The notes beneath the pieces are model-generated. The model was not told the DNA's origin, did no database searches, and saw only the letters and a list, made by a program, of their open reading frames with translations. The translations under genes and the position numbers were made by a program. A stretch of DNA of 64,000 nucleotides. It comes from an uncultured Pelagibacteraceae bacterium. Lineage in GTDB: Bacteria; Pseudomonadota; Alphaproteobacteria; Pelagibacterales; Pelagibacteraceae. Positions 1 through 7,880 of this stretch are shown here, one piece after another (positions within the stretch are counted from its first letter, which is position 1; each line of letters begins with the position of its first letter). The stretch is from assembly GCA_902596375.1 (NCBI GenBank), contig CACJTU010000001.1, positions 1 through 64,000 on the forward strand, written 5' to 3'.

Positions 1-459
1 CATGCCTGTTTTTTTTGCTTTTTCTAAGACACTTGGAACCCAAGTTATTATTCCAGGATCATCTCCACCTAAAACTACAAAAATTAAACCTTCTTCATCA
101 CCCGCATTTTCAAATGCTCTAAACATATTTGTAGGCATAGAGATAATATCTCCAGTACTTAATATTGTTTCATCTTTGCCTTCAGCTCCCCAATAAAATT
201 TCCATTTACCAGAATAAATAATGAAAACCTCTGCAGTTGTGTGGCTATGTAAACCAGAACCATTTTTAGGCATAGCAGATACAGCACCTAGATTAAAGCT
301 ATGAGGCATTGCTATTTTAACAAATTGTTTACTATCCTCTGCGACACCTGGGCCTACAATAGAATAATTTTTTCTTTCTTTGTGACCATCCATCTTGCCC
401 TCAACAAATGGTAAAGTACTTGGAACAAGATCTTTAAATTTAGCTAATCGATTATTCAT
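1..459 (-). CDS. cupin-domain protein, 3' end cut off by the window edge
   Basis: The reverse strand is open from an ATG at 459 down to base 1 without a stop, giving 153 codons of a protein that continues outside the window. The middle carries a cupin barrel. The first metal-binding motif reads HSHTTAEVF (two His and a Glu), followed by a YSGKWKFYWG strand and the GDIISMPTNMFRAFENAG segment of the second motif. In that second motif the usual His seems to be replaced, so metal binding may be altered. No signal peptide is visible, so the protein is probably cytoplasmic. It is divergent from the SnoaL-like gene, with about 50 bases between them. The family covers dioxygenases, isomerases and sugar-binding proteins, and I cannot choose a reaction. 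Confidence 0.75.
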   Translation of the reverse strand, partial: MNNRLAKFKDLVPSTLPFVEGKMDGHKERKNYSIVGPGVAEDSKQFVKIAMPHSFNLGAVSAMPKNGSGLHSHTTAEVFIIYSGKWKFYWGAEGKDETILSTGDIISMPTNMFRAFENAGDEEGLIFVVLGGDDPGIITWVPSVLEKAKKTGM

Positions 460-509
460 ATTTTTTTAAACTATATTTTGTGATAGTAAAATTATCTAAC
501 AAAAAATAT

Positions 510-1595
510 ATGCAAATAGAACAATTTGATACAGGTCTTAAGGGTCAAGAGAAAGTAGAAAAAATAGTCATATCACCCGAGGAAAATTATAACTACAAAC
601 AAGTTGTCAGAAAATATTTAAATTCAATAGTAAATGACGGCATCTCTAAACTAGATCAAAATCTTAAAAATGCGTTCTCTCACAATATTAATGTTAATTG
701 TTTTTACCCATTAAATGAATTTGTAGGAGTTGATGATTTTAAAGAAAAATTTTGGAAACCTCTTTTTAATTCATTTCCTGATCTTGAAAGACGAGAGCAA
801 ATAGTAATTAGTGGCGCTTTTAGAGATAAAATCCAAGTAGGTTCAATTTCTTCATTATCAGGAGTGTTTAAAAATACTTGGTTGGGCATTCAACCTAATA
901 ACAAAATGGTAAATTTAAAGTGTTGTGAAATTCACCAGCTTAAAGATGGTAAAATTATTGAGAGTTATATTTTAATCGATTTAATAGATCTATTAATACA
1001 AACTGGATCAAATCCAATTAATCCATCAAGAGGATCTGAAGGAAATTGGTTAAATCCAATTAACACAGATGGTATAAATTTTTTTGAAAAAGACATGGAA
1101 ATTTCTAAAGCTAGTTTAGAGCAATCACTTATCATGCAGAGAAGTTTAAATATAAAACCTGAATTAGAGGTTTCTTCTGATAAAGATCTTAAGGAGAGAT
1201 TAATAAATCATCCACAAAAAGATTATTGGCATGAAAAAATGATTTGGTATGGACCAAGTGGTATTGGAACTGCCAGATCTTTAGAGGGATTTGTAGATAA
1301 TCATCAGTTACCTTTTAGAAAAACATTTAAGGAAAGAAATTATTGGAAACTTGGCCATTATTGTGAGTTAGGGGATGGAAAATTTTCTTTAACAGCAGGA
1401 TGGAATAGTATTCAGGCAATATATGGAACTGAGGATTGGTTAGGATATAAATCTGAAAACCAAAAAGTAACTATGAGAGTTATGGATTTTTATCATCATG
1501 ATGAAGGAAAAATTCGTGAAAACTGGGTTCCAATTGATATAATCCACATATTAAAACAAATTGGAGTGGATGTTTTAGAAAGTATAAAAAAATAA
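510..1595 (+). CDS. tandem SnoaL-like (NTF2-fold) protein
   Basis: This 361-residue cytoplasmic protein is made of two SnoaL-like/ester-cyclase NTF2 folds. The first covers roughly residues 40-165, with the typical NPL-type segment FKEKFWKPLFNSFPDLERR followed by a beta-rich half ending IIESYILIDLIDLL. The second covers about 230-355, ending KIRENWVPIDIIHILKQIG. SnoaL folds are usually single-domain enzymes or binding proteins, so a duplication is unusual. Its stop is one base before the ATPase start, so it is the first gene of the sugar-transport operon. I chose the ATG at 510 over an in-frame GTG at 480 because the extra residues add nothing recognisable; neither start has a clear Shine-Dalgarno. 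The reaction is unknown; position suggests a role in handling the imported carbohydrate. Confidence 0.7.
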   Translation: MQIEQFDTGLKGQEKVEKIVISPEENYNYKQVVRKYLNSIVNDGISKLDQNLKNAFSHNINVNCFYPLNEFVGVDDFKEKFWKPLFNSFPDLERREQIVISGAFRDKIQVGSISSLSGVFKNTWLGIQPNNKMVNLKCCEIHQLKDGKIIESYILIDLIDLLIQTGSNPINPSRGSEGNWLNPINTDGINFFEKDMEISKASLEQSLIMQRSLNIKPELEVSSDKDLKERLINHPQKDYWHEKMIWYGPSGIGTARSLEGFVDNHQLPFRKTFKERNYWKLGHYCELGDGKFSLTAGWNSIQAIYGTEDWLGYKSENQKVTMRVMDFYHHDEGKIRENWVPIDIIHILKQIGVDVLESIKK

Positions 1596-1596
1596 A

Positions 1597-2652
1597 ATGG
1601 CTAACATAAAATTTAATGGAGTACACAAATCATTTGGATCTAATAAAATAATCACAGATTTTAATCTTTTAGGTAAAGAAGATGAGTTTCTTGTATTAGT
1701 TGGACCATCTGGATGTGGAAAATCAACTCTTCTAAGAATGATTGCCGGATTAGAAAAAATAGACGAAGGTGAAATTTTTATTAATGATCAAAAAATTAAT
1801 GAACTTCATCCTTCTAAACGACAAACTGCAATGGTTTTCCAATCTTACGCTCTTTATCCTCATATGAATGTTTATGAAAATATGTCTTTTGGTTTAAAAA
1901 TTGAAAAAAGGCCAAAGGAAGAAATCAACACAAAAGTAATGCAAGCTGCAAAAATATTAAAAATTGAGGAGCTATTAGAGCGAAAACCAAAACAATTGTC
2001 AGGAGGTCAAAGACAAAGAGTGGCTATAGGAAGAGCTATTACAAGAAATCCAAAGATATTTTTATTTGATGAACCTTTATCTAACTTAGATGCAGCATTA
2101 AGAGCTGAAATGAGGGTTGAAATATCTAAATTACACAATCAGATCAAAACAAATATGATTTATGTAACTCATGATCAAGTGGAAGCTATGACTTTAGCAG
2201 ACCGAATAGTTATTTTAAATCAAGGAAATATTGAACAGGTTGGTACTCCTGAGGAAATTTATAACGATCCAGCAAATATTTTTGTTGCACAATTTATAGG
2301 CACACCCAAAATGAATATTTTAGAAGTAAACGAGGAAAATGTTGTTTCAGAAAAAACAATTAAATTGTTAGGTAACGACATTCAATTTAATAATTTAAAA
2401 TTAAAAAAATCAAAACATTTTGTGGGTATTAGACCCGAACATTTAAAAGCAAATCAGAATACAAATTTTACTTTCACTCCTGAAATAGAATTAATTGAAA
2501 ACCTTGGTAATGAAAAAATTGTATATATGAAAAAAGATGAACACCAATTAAGTGCAAAAATTCCAAGCAATGTTGAAATAGGAAGTTCCATAGGTTTTGA
2601 TCTAAATGACATTTTTATTTTTGATGAAAATGGAAAAAGACTAAAATCATAA
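1597..2652 (+). CDS. carbohydrate ABC transporter ATPase (MalK/UgpC family)
   Basis: This is the energising subunit of a sugar-type importer, 351 residues, the normal length for MalK/UgpC/MsmK proteins. The Walker A motif GPSGCGKST is near residue 38, the signature LSGGQRQRVAIGRA near 133, Walker B IFLFDEPLSNLDA near 156, and the switch histidine in YVTHDQVEAM near 190. The C-terminal 110 residues form the regulatory TOBE/OB domain (IRPEHL motif near 275) that contacts regulators or substrates in MalK. It starts one base after the SnoaL-like gene and precedes the SBP and both permeases, so the cluster encodes a complete CUT1-type importer. ATPases of this family are sometimes shared between several sugar importers. 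Confidence 0.93.
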   Translation: MANIKFNGVHKSFGSNKIITDFNLLGKEDEFLVLVGPSGCGKSTLLRMIAGLEKIDEGEIFINDQKINELHPSKRQTAMVFQSYALYPHMNVYENMSFGLKIEKRPKEEINTKVMQAAKILKIEELLERKPKQLSGGQRQRVAIGRAITRNPKIFLFDEPLSNLDAALRAEMRVEISKLHNQIKTNMIYVTHDQVEAMTLADRIVILNQGNIEQVGTPEEIYNDPANIFVAQFIGTPKMNILEVNEENVVSEKTIKLLGNDIQFNNLKLKKSKHFVGIRPEHLKANQNTNFTFTPEIELIENLGNEKIVYMKKDEHQLSAKIPSNVEIGSSIGFDLNDIFIFDENGKRLKS

Positions 2653-2716
2653 CACAACCTGTAATTGACTAATTTCAAATTTTTCCCATTTTTTTGAATA
2701 ATTAACATGAAACAAC

Positions 2717-2733
2717 CACATACCTGATATGTG
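2717..2733. promoter_or_regulatory. inverted repeat upstream of the sugar SBP gene, candidate operator
   Basis: A perfect 6-bp inverted repeat, CACATA-cctga-TATGTG, lies in the 144-base gap between the ATPase and SBP genes. It sits just upstream of a weak promoter-like pair (TTGTCT at 2740 and TAATAT at 2765, spacing 19). There is no T-run after it, so a terminator is unlikely. It could be a repressor site giving the SBP its own promoter; this is inference from position only. Confidence 0.3.
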
Positions 2734-2796
2734 TCAGTCTTGTCTTTGCTAAATAGAATCATTTTAATATAGTTTTAAATATTAATAGGAGGGGAA

Positions 2797-4128
2797 ATGA
2801 AAAATATAATAAAAATGCTTTGCGTAATTTCGTTTTTTATTTCGAATATTGTTTACGCAGACATAAAGTTTTGGACTACAGAAGTTCAGCCTGCCCGAAT
2901 GGCTAAGCAAGAGGAAATGGCTAAAGCTTTTGAAGCTAAAACAGGTATTAAAGTAGATGTGATCCCAGTAGAAGAAAAAGATTTGGGAACTAGAGCTACA
3001 GCTGCAGCGGCAGCAGGTGACTTACCAGATGTGATCTATCATACTTTACAATATGTGTTACCATGGGCTGAAGCAGGAATTTTAGATGTAGATGCCAATA
3101 ACGATGTTGTTAAAGAACTTGGTAAAGATACATTTGCGCCAGGTGCACTTAACATGGCAAAAAAAGGTTCAAAGATTGCAGCTGTTCCAGTTGATGGATG
3201 GACACAAATGGTTGTTTACAGAAAAGATCTTTTTGAAAATGCAGATTTAGCACCACCAACAAGCTATGCAAACATCGTAGCTGCTGTTGAGAAGCTATCA
3301 AAACAAAACGGAATGTTTGGTTTTGTTGCTGCAACTAAAACTGATGAAAATTTCATGAGTCAGGTTTTAGAGCACGTTCTTTTAGCAAATGGGGTTAATA
3401 TTGTTAAAAAGGGTGGTATCAAAAAACAAGGTAAAAAACTAAAAGAGGCATTAGAGTTTTATAAAGTAATTGCAAAAGCAAGTCCTCCAGGAGAATTATA
3501 CTGGAAACAATCTAGAGCACTTTACTTTGCAGGTAAAACTCCAATGATTATTTGGTCTCCATTCATTATGGATGAGCTTGCAGGTTTAAGAGACTCGGCT
3601 CCACCAACAATTAACAGTGATCCAACATCACCTGAGCTAGCTTCTAAAACTGGTTTCATTACAAATTTTAGTGGACCTAGTAATAAGAAAGGTGCTGCAT
3701 GGGCAGATGTTAGATATTTTGGTATAACAGCTGATGCTGATACAGATGAAGCTAAACAATTTATCATGTACTCAATGGATGAAGGTTACACAAGCACATT
3801 ATCGATAGCTCCAGAAGGTAAATTTCCAGTAAGAAGAGGAAATTCAAGTGACCCTGAGGCTTTCACAAAAGCTTGGAGTAAACTACCTGTTGGAGTTGAT
3901 AGAAAAGCACCTTTGTCAGATCTTTATGACCCAGATGTTATAAATAACATTGTAGCTGGCTTAGATACTGCAAATAGATGGGGTGTTAAAGAAGGCGAAC
4001 TATCAAGAGCGTCAAAAGTCATCAATTCTCAATTTATAAATAGAATTACAAGACTTTATATTGATGATCAAATTGATGTGGATGAGGCTGTTGATATGAT
4101 TAATAAATCATTAGCTAAATTCAATTAA
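2797..4128 (+). CDS. extracellular sugar-binding protein (ABC family 1)
   Basis: This periplasmic binding protein delivers a carbohydrate to the two permeases encoded downstream. It has 443 residues. A Sec signal peptide (MKNIIKMLCVISFFISN...YA) precedes mature DIKFWTTEVQPARM. The N-terminal lobe shows the family-1 pattern: an FEAKTGIKVDVIPVEEKDL segment, then AAAAAGDLPDVIYH. The C-terminal part has the EGKFPVRRG segment common in MalE/UgpB-like proteins. A strong Shine-Dalgarno (aggagggg) sits five bases before the ATG. It is followed at once by an intrinsic terminator, which should raise SBP level over permease level. The ligand cannot be read from sequence; the cytoplasmic GH63-type glycosidase three genes downstream suggests a glycoside such as glucosylglycerate, mannosylglycerate or a disaccharide. 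Confidence 0.9.
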   Translation: MKNIIKMLCVISFFISNIVYADIKFWTTEVQPARMAKQEEMAKAFEAKTGIKVDVIPVEEKDLGTRATAAAAAGDLPDVIYHTLQYVLPWAEAGILDVDANNDVVKELGKDTFAPGALNMAKKGSKIAAVPVDGWTQMVVYRKDLFENADLAPPTSYANIVAAVEKLSKQNGMFGFVAATKTDENFMSQVLEHVLLANGVNIVKKGGIKKQGKKLKEALEFYKVIAKASPPGELYWKQSRALYFAGKTPMIIWSPFIMDELAGLRDSAPPTINSDPTSPELASKTGFITNFSGPSNKKGAAWADVRYFGITADADTDEAKQFIMYSMDEGYTSTLSIAPEGKFPVRRGNSSDPEAFTKAWSKLPVGVDRKAPLSDLYDPDVINNIVAGLDTANRWGVKEGELSRASKVINSQFINRITRLYIDDQIDVDEAVDMINKSLAKFN

Positions 4129-4140
4129 TTTTAATTTTTT

Positions 4141-4175
4141 AAAAAAGCGGATAATATAAATTATCCGCTTTTTTT
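4141..4175 (+). terminator. intrinsic terminator/attenuator between SBP and permease genes
   Basis: A 15-bp perfect stem (AAAAAAGCGGATAAT paired with ATTATCCGCTTTTTT) has a 4-base loop and ends in a run of seven T. The permease ATG is at 4176, directly after the T-run, so there is no room for a ribosome-binding site downstream of the hairpin. Partial read-through would supply the permease mRNA while most transcripts stop after the SBP. Confidence 0.85.
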
Positions 4176-5435
4176 ATGAATGACACTTTAGCCAATACAG
4201 AAAAAAAAACTGCATATATATTAACTCTACCTGCAGTACTTTTAGTTTTTTCAATAATTTTATTTCCAATTTTTGCTAATATTTGGATTAGTTTTAAAGA
4301 GGTTGAATTAAAGGATATTAGAATTCCAGAACCAAGAGCAAAAAAAATTGTAAAATCTATTTCTGATGAGCCCACTAAAATAAAAATATTATACAAGTTA
4401 AGAAACAGTTCATTAATTCAAGAGATAAGAGATGTTTCATTTCAAGATAATTTTCCAAAAACTTTTGAAATAGAAAATTTAGATCCAAGATGCTCTTATA
4501 AAAAGCAAAAACTAAAATGTGAATTTGGAAATTGGCCAGCTAAATATAGGGAAAATTTTCAAGTAATATTTGCAACAAATGAAGGGTCAAAAATAGACAA
4601 AAAAAATCTTAAATCAATTAAACCAAAATTAGAGGGAAAATCTGATAATATATTACTTAATACTAACTTTACTCTCAAAAACTTTAAAAAGGTTTTATTC
4701 GAAAATGAATTTGTAGACTTATTGCTTACAACTTTTTATTACACATTTTTTGGAACTGTTGGCTCAATAATATTTGGTATTTTAACTGCTCAAATGGTGA
4801 ATCAAAAATTTTATGGAAGAACATTTATGAGAAGTGTTCTACTTTTCCCTTATGTTGCTCCAGTTGTAGCTTTAGCTTATACTTGGGAACTTTTACTAGA
4901 TCCGAATAGCGGTACGTTAAATAGTTTACTATTAAATTATCAAATTATTGAAACTCCAATAAATCTCCTTGGACAAAAATATATTGAAATTAGTATTTTG
5001 GGCTTTGATTTTAAATTAAGGTTAGCGCTTACAACAGTTATAATGTTTGAAATTTGGAGGTATTTTCCTTTAGCCTTTTTATTTATTCTTGCAAGACTTC
5101 AAGCTATTCCAAAAGAATTATATGAGGCAGCTGATGTTGATGGGGCTAGTCCCTTTCAAAAATTTTTTAATATTACACTTCCTCAAATTACTGCAGTAAT
5201 TTCAATTTTATTTATGATTAGATTTATATGGAATTTTAATAAATTTGAGGATGTCTTTTTATTAACTGGAGGTGCATCAGGAACAAGAACTTTACCAATA
5301 AATGTTTATCAACAAGGTTTTGCAATATCAGACATTGGAATGGGCTCTGCTGTTTCAATAGTAATCGTTGTACTGCTTTTAATGTTTATGTTTTTTTATT
5401 TTAAACTTTTAGGAAAGAGAGTAGATGAGAATTAA
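4176..5435 (+). CDS. sugar ABC permease, MalF type, with a periplasmic insertion
   Basis: This inner-membrane subunit of the sugar importer has 419 residues. Helix 1 is at about 13-37 (YILTLPAVLLVFSIILFPIF). A 130-residue hydrophilic, probably periplasmic segment follows, with two cysteines 10 residues apart (CSYKKQKLKC) that could form a disulfide. Five or six helices then carry the transport core. The EAA loop that docks the ATPase reads ELYEAADVDGASPFQKFFNITLP near residue 320. E. coli MalF also has a large loop between early helices (P2), so this may similarly contact the SBP. The start is fixed by the terminator immediately upstream. The 3' end overlaps the next permease by 11 bases. Confidence 0.9.
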   Translation: MNDTLANTEKKTAYILTLPAVLLVFSIILFPIFANIWISFKEVELKDIRIPEPRAKKIVKSISDEPTKIKILYKLRNSSLIQEIRDVSFQDNFPKTFEIENLDPRCSYKKQKLKCEFGNWPAKYRENFQVIFATNEGSKIDKKNLKSIKPKLEGKSDNILLNTNFTLKNFKKVLFENEFVDLLLTTFYYTFFGTVGSIIFGILTAQMVNQKFYGRTFMRSVLLFPYVAPVVALAYTWELLLDPNSGTLNSLLLNYQIIETPINLLGQKYIEISILGFDFKLRLALTTVIMFEIWRYFPLAFLFILARLQAIPKELYEAADVDGASPFQKFFNITLPQITAVISILFMIRFIWNFNKFEDVFLLTGGASGTRTLPINVYQQGFAISDIGMGSAVSIVIVVLLLMFMFFYFKLLGKRVDEN

Positions 5436-6618
5436 AAATACAATATTATTTTCATTGATATCTACTTTTTTCTTAATTTTTTTAATTTCGATTTGGAAGA
5501 TATTAGCAACATTGCAAGGTTTAAGTATTAATAGTTTTAATATAGAAATAATTTTTATATTTGGTCTTTTAATATCATTAGCTCACTTAGGAATAGGTGA
5601 TAGAATTAAACCAATTTATAAATCAATCATTTTTTCTTCCATTTTCGTTTTTTGTGATGGTTACTTGATACAAAAATTACCAATTTGGTATAACTTAGGC
5701 GTATTTTTAATATTATATTTTTTCACCAATAAAATTAGCAAATATACTTTTATAGGTTTAAAAGAAGAGCACTCTACTCAAGTAATTTTATTTGATTTTT
5801 TAACTTTATTTGGAATTTTATTTTTCTCTTTTGTAATACTTTTTCCATTTTACATGATGTTAGTAACAAGTTTCAAAACACAAATAGCTTTGTTAGTAAA
5901 TCCTTTAGATTTTAGTATTAATTTTGGTCAAGATATAAAAGATTTATTTAAATCTTATTTTGTAATTTTTAAATCTTATAAATTTGGAAAATATATTGTG
6001 ATTAGTACAATTGTTTCTGTAGGCACTGTTATTATCACTCTTCTTTTTGCAATACCTGCTGCTTATGCAGTTGCAAGATTAAATTTTTTTGGAAAAACAT
6101 TTTTATCTACATCTATACTTATAATATATATGTTTCCTGCAATCGTTCTTGTTATTCCGTTGTATACAATATTTAGTCAATTAGGTTTACGAAATTCAAT
6201 AGAGGGTTTATTAATTGTGTATACGGCAACAACACTCCCAGTAGCTATTTATATGTTACAAGGATACTTCAAAAGTATACCAAAAGAATTAGAAGAAGCC
6301 GCAATTTTAGATAAATTAAGTTGGTTTGGAATTATTACAAAAATTATAATTCCATTAAGTATTCCAGCTATTTCATCTGTTGCTTTATATGTTTTTATGA
6401 TTGCTTGGAATGAATTTTTATTTTCTTTAATGTTTTTGGACAATCCAAATTCATTTACATTATCAAGAGCTATTCAATACTTAAGTGGAGATGCTGAAAC
6501 GCCAAGACAATATTTAATGGCAGGGTCAGTTGTCGTTACATTACCAGTATTATTTATATTTGTTTATTTTGAAAAATATCTAGTTAGCGGTTTGACAGCA
6601 GGAAGCGTTAAAGGATAA
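5425..6618 (+). CDS. sugar ABC permease, MalG type, with extra N-terminal membrane helices
   Basis: This is the second membrane subunit of the importer. At 397 residues it is about 110 longer than typical MalG-type permeases (near 280-300). The core starts around residue 120 (FDFLTLFGILFFSFVILFPF is MalG helix 1). It includes AIPAAYAVARLNFFGK and the EAA loop ELEEAAILDKLSWFGIITKI near residue 280, and it ends GLTAGSVKG, the usual MalG C-terminus. The first 110 residues add about four hydrophobic segments (near 7-27, 42-60, 70-84 and 86-103). It overlaps the upstream permease by 11 bases and shares one base with the glycosidase start (TAATG), so translation is probably coupled. Confidence 0.9.
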   Translation: MRIKNTILFSLISTFFLIFLISIWKILATLQGLSINSFNIEIIFIFGLLISLAHLGIGDRIKPIYKSIIFSSIFVFCDGYLIQKLPIWYNLGVFLILYFFTNKISKYTFIGLKEEHSTQVILFDFLTLFGILFFSFVILFPFYMMLVTSFKTQIALLVNPLDFSINFGQDIKDLFKSYFVIFKSYKFGKYIVISTIVSVGTVIITLLFAIPAAYAVARLNFFGKTFLSTSILIIYMFPAIVLVIPLYTIFSQLGLRNSIEGLLIVYTATTLPVAIYMLQGYFKSIPKELEEAAILDKLSWFGIITKIIIPLSIPAISSVALYVFMIAWNEFLFSLMFLDNPNSFTLSRAIQYLSGDAETPRQYLMAGSVVVTLPVLFIFVYFEKYLVSGLTAGSVKG

Positions 6619-7880
6619 TGAATAGATTTATAAAAAATGCTCAAAAAATTTTAATTGGAAATAGAAAAAGAGGATACACCTTACCGACAAATAATAAATT
6701 ATATCCCGCTCAATGGAACTGGGATTCAGCATTTATTGCATTAGGATATTCTTATTTTAATTTAAATTTTGCATTGAAAGAAATAAAGACACTTCTAGAT
6801 GGGCAATGGAAAGATGGAATGGTTCCACATATATTGTTTCATAATACAGATACAAATTATTATCCCAATCATACTGCTTGGAATTGTGGAAATAAAATAC
6901 ATTCTTCTGGAATTACTCAACCCCCAGTACTTGCGAGTATTTTAAAACAAATCATAGATAAAAATAAAATTACTAAAAAACAAAAAAAAGAAATTAAAAA
7001 ATTTATAATTAAAATTAAAAAATCTCATGAATGGTTTATTAAATATAGAGATCCCAAAAAAGCTGGTTTGGTATCTATACTTCATCCGTGGGAAAGTGGT
7101 TATGACAATTCTTCACTTTGGGATGGACCAATGAGTAAAGTTAAGATTGAAAAAAATATACAATATAAAAGAGCTGATAACAAAGTCATTAATCCAGAAC
7201 ATAGACCTTTAAATATTGACTATGATAGATATGTAACGATTAAAAACGATTTAAGAAAAAAAAAATATAATCCAAAAAAAATTTTCAATACTGCATTATT
7301 CAATGTCGTTGATATTGGATTTAATTCTATATTTCTTAAAGCAAATAAAGATTTAATCATACTTTTAAAAGAATTTAATCTAGATAGTTCAAAAATAACT
7401 AATTACGTAAAACTCACTGAGAGAAATATTTTAAGATTTTTTGACAAAAAAAAGGGTTCTTTTTTTTCATTTGATTTAAGAAATAAAAAAAAAATATCAG
7501 TCCCATCAATAACAAATTACTTAGTATTGTTTGCTGATATTAATAATCATAAAATAAATAATGTTTTAATTAAAAATTTAAAAAAACATAACTTAAAAGA
7601 GAAATACTTCTTTTCTTCAATAAAACCTAGTCACAGAAGCTTTGAGGAAAAACGATATTGGAGAGGTCCTGTGTGGGTTAATTGTAATTGGTTTATATGC
7701 AAGGGTCTCATTAATAAGGACGAGAAATACTCAGAAAAAATTAAACAAAGCACTATTAAATTGGTAGAAAAAAAAGGATTTCATGAATATTACAGTTGTA
7801 AGAGTGGTAAACCAATGGGTGCAAATAATTTTTCTTGGTCCGCAGCTTTGTATTTAGATTTAAAATTAACTAATTACTAA
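6618..7880 (+). CDS. GH63/trehalase-like glycoside hydrolase (MGH1-like)
   Basis: This 420-residue protein has the (alpha/alpha)6-barrel pattern of GH37/GH63 enzymes, a group that includes bacterial mannosylglycerate and glucosylglycerate hydrolases. Visible motifs are QWNWDSAFIALGYSYFN (near 32), HPWESGYDNSSLWDGPM (near 155, with candidate acidic residues), RYWRGPVWVNCNWF (near 345) and YYSCKSGKPMGANNFSWSAA (near 395). There is no signal peptide, so it should act in the cytoplasm on a glycoside already imported by the ABC system whose last gene it follows (TAATG overlap). The strongest inference is hydrolysis of a small glycosylated compatible solute. Trehalose or another disaccharide is possible. 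Confidence 0.8.
   Translation: MNRFIKNAQKILIGNRKRGYTLPTNNKLYPAQWNWDSAFIALGYSYFNLNFALKEIKTLLDGQWKDGMVPHILFHNTDTNYYPNHTAWNCGNKIHSSGITQPPVLASILKQIIDKNKITKKQKKEIKKFIIKIKKSHEWFIKYRDPKKAGLVSILHPWESGYDNSSLWDGPMSKVKIEKNIQYKRADNKVINPEHRPLNIDYDRYVTIKNDLRKKKYNPKKIFNTALFNVVDIGFNSIFLKANKDLIILLKEFNLDSSKITNYVKLTERNILRFFDKKKGSFFSFDLRNKKKISVPSITNYLVLFADINNHKINNVLIKNLKKHNLKEKYFFSSIKPSHRSFEEKRYWRGPVWVNCNWFICKGLINKDEKYSEKIKQSTIKLVEKKGFHEYYSCKSGKPMGANNFSWSAALYLDLKLTNY

Noticed and set aside
480-509. GTG start extending the SnoaL-like protein by 10 residues
   Set aside because: The extension has no Shine-Dalgarno or conserved residues. The ATG at 510 is the simpler choice, though not proven.
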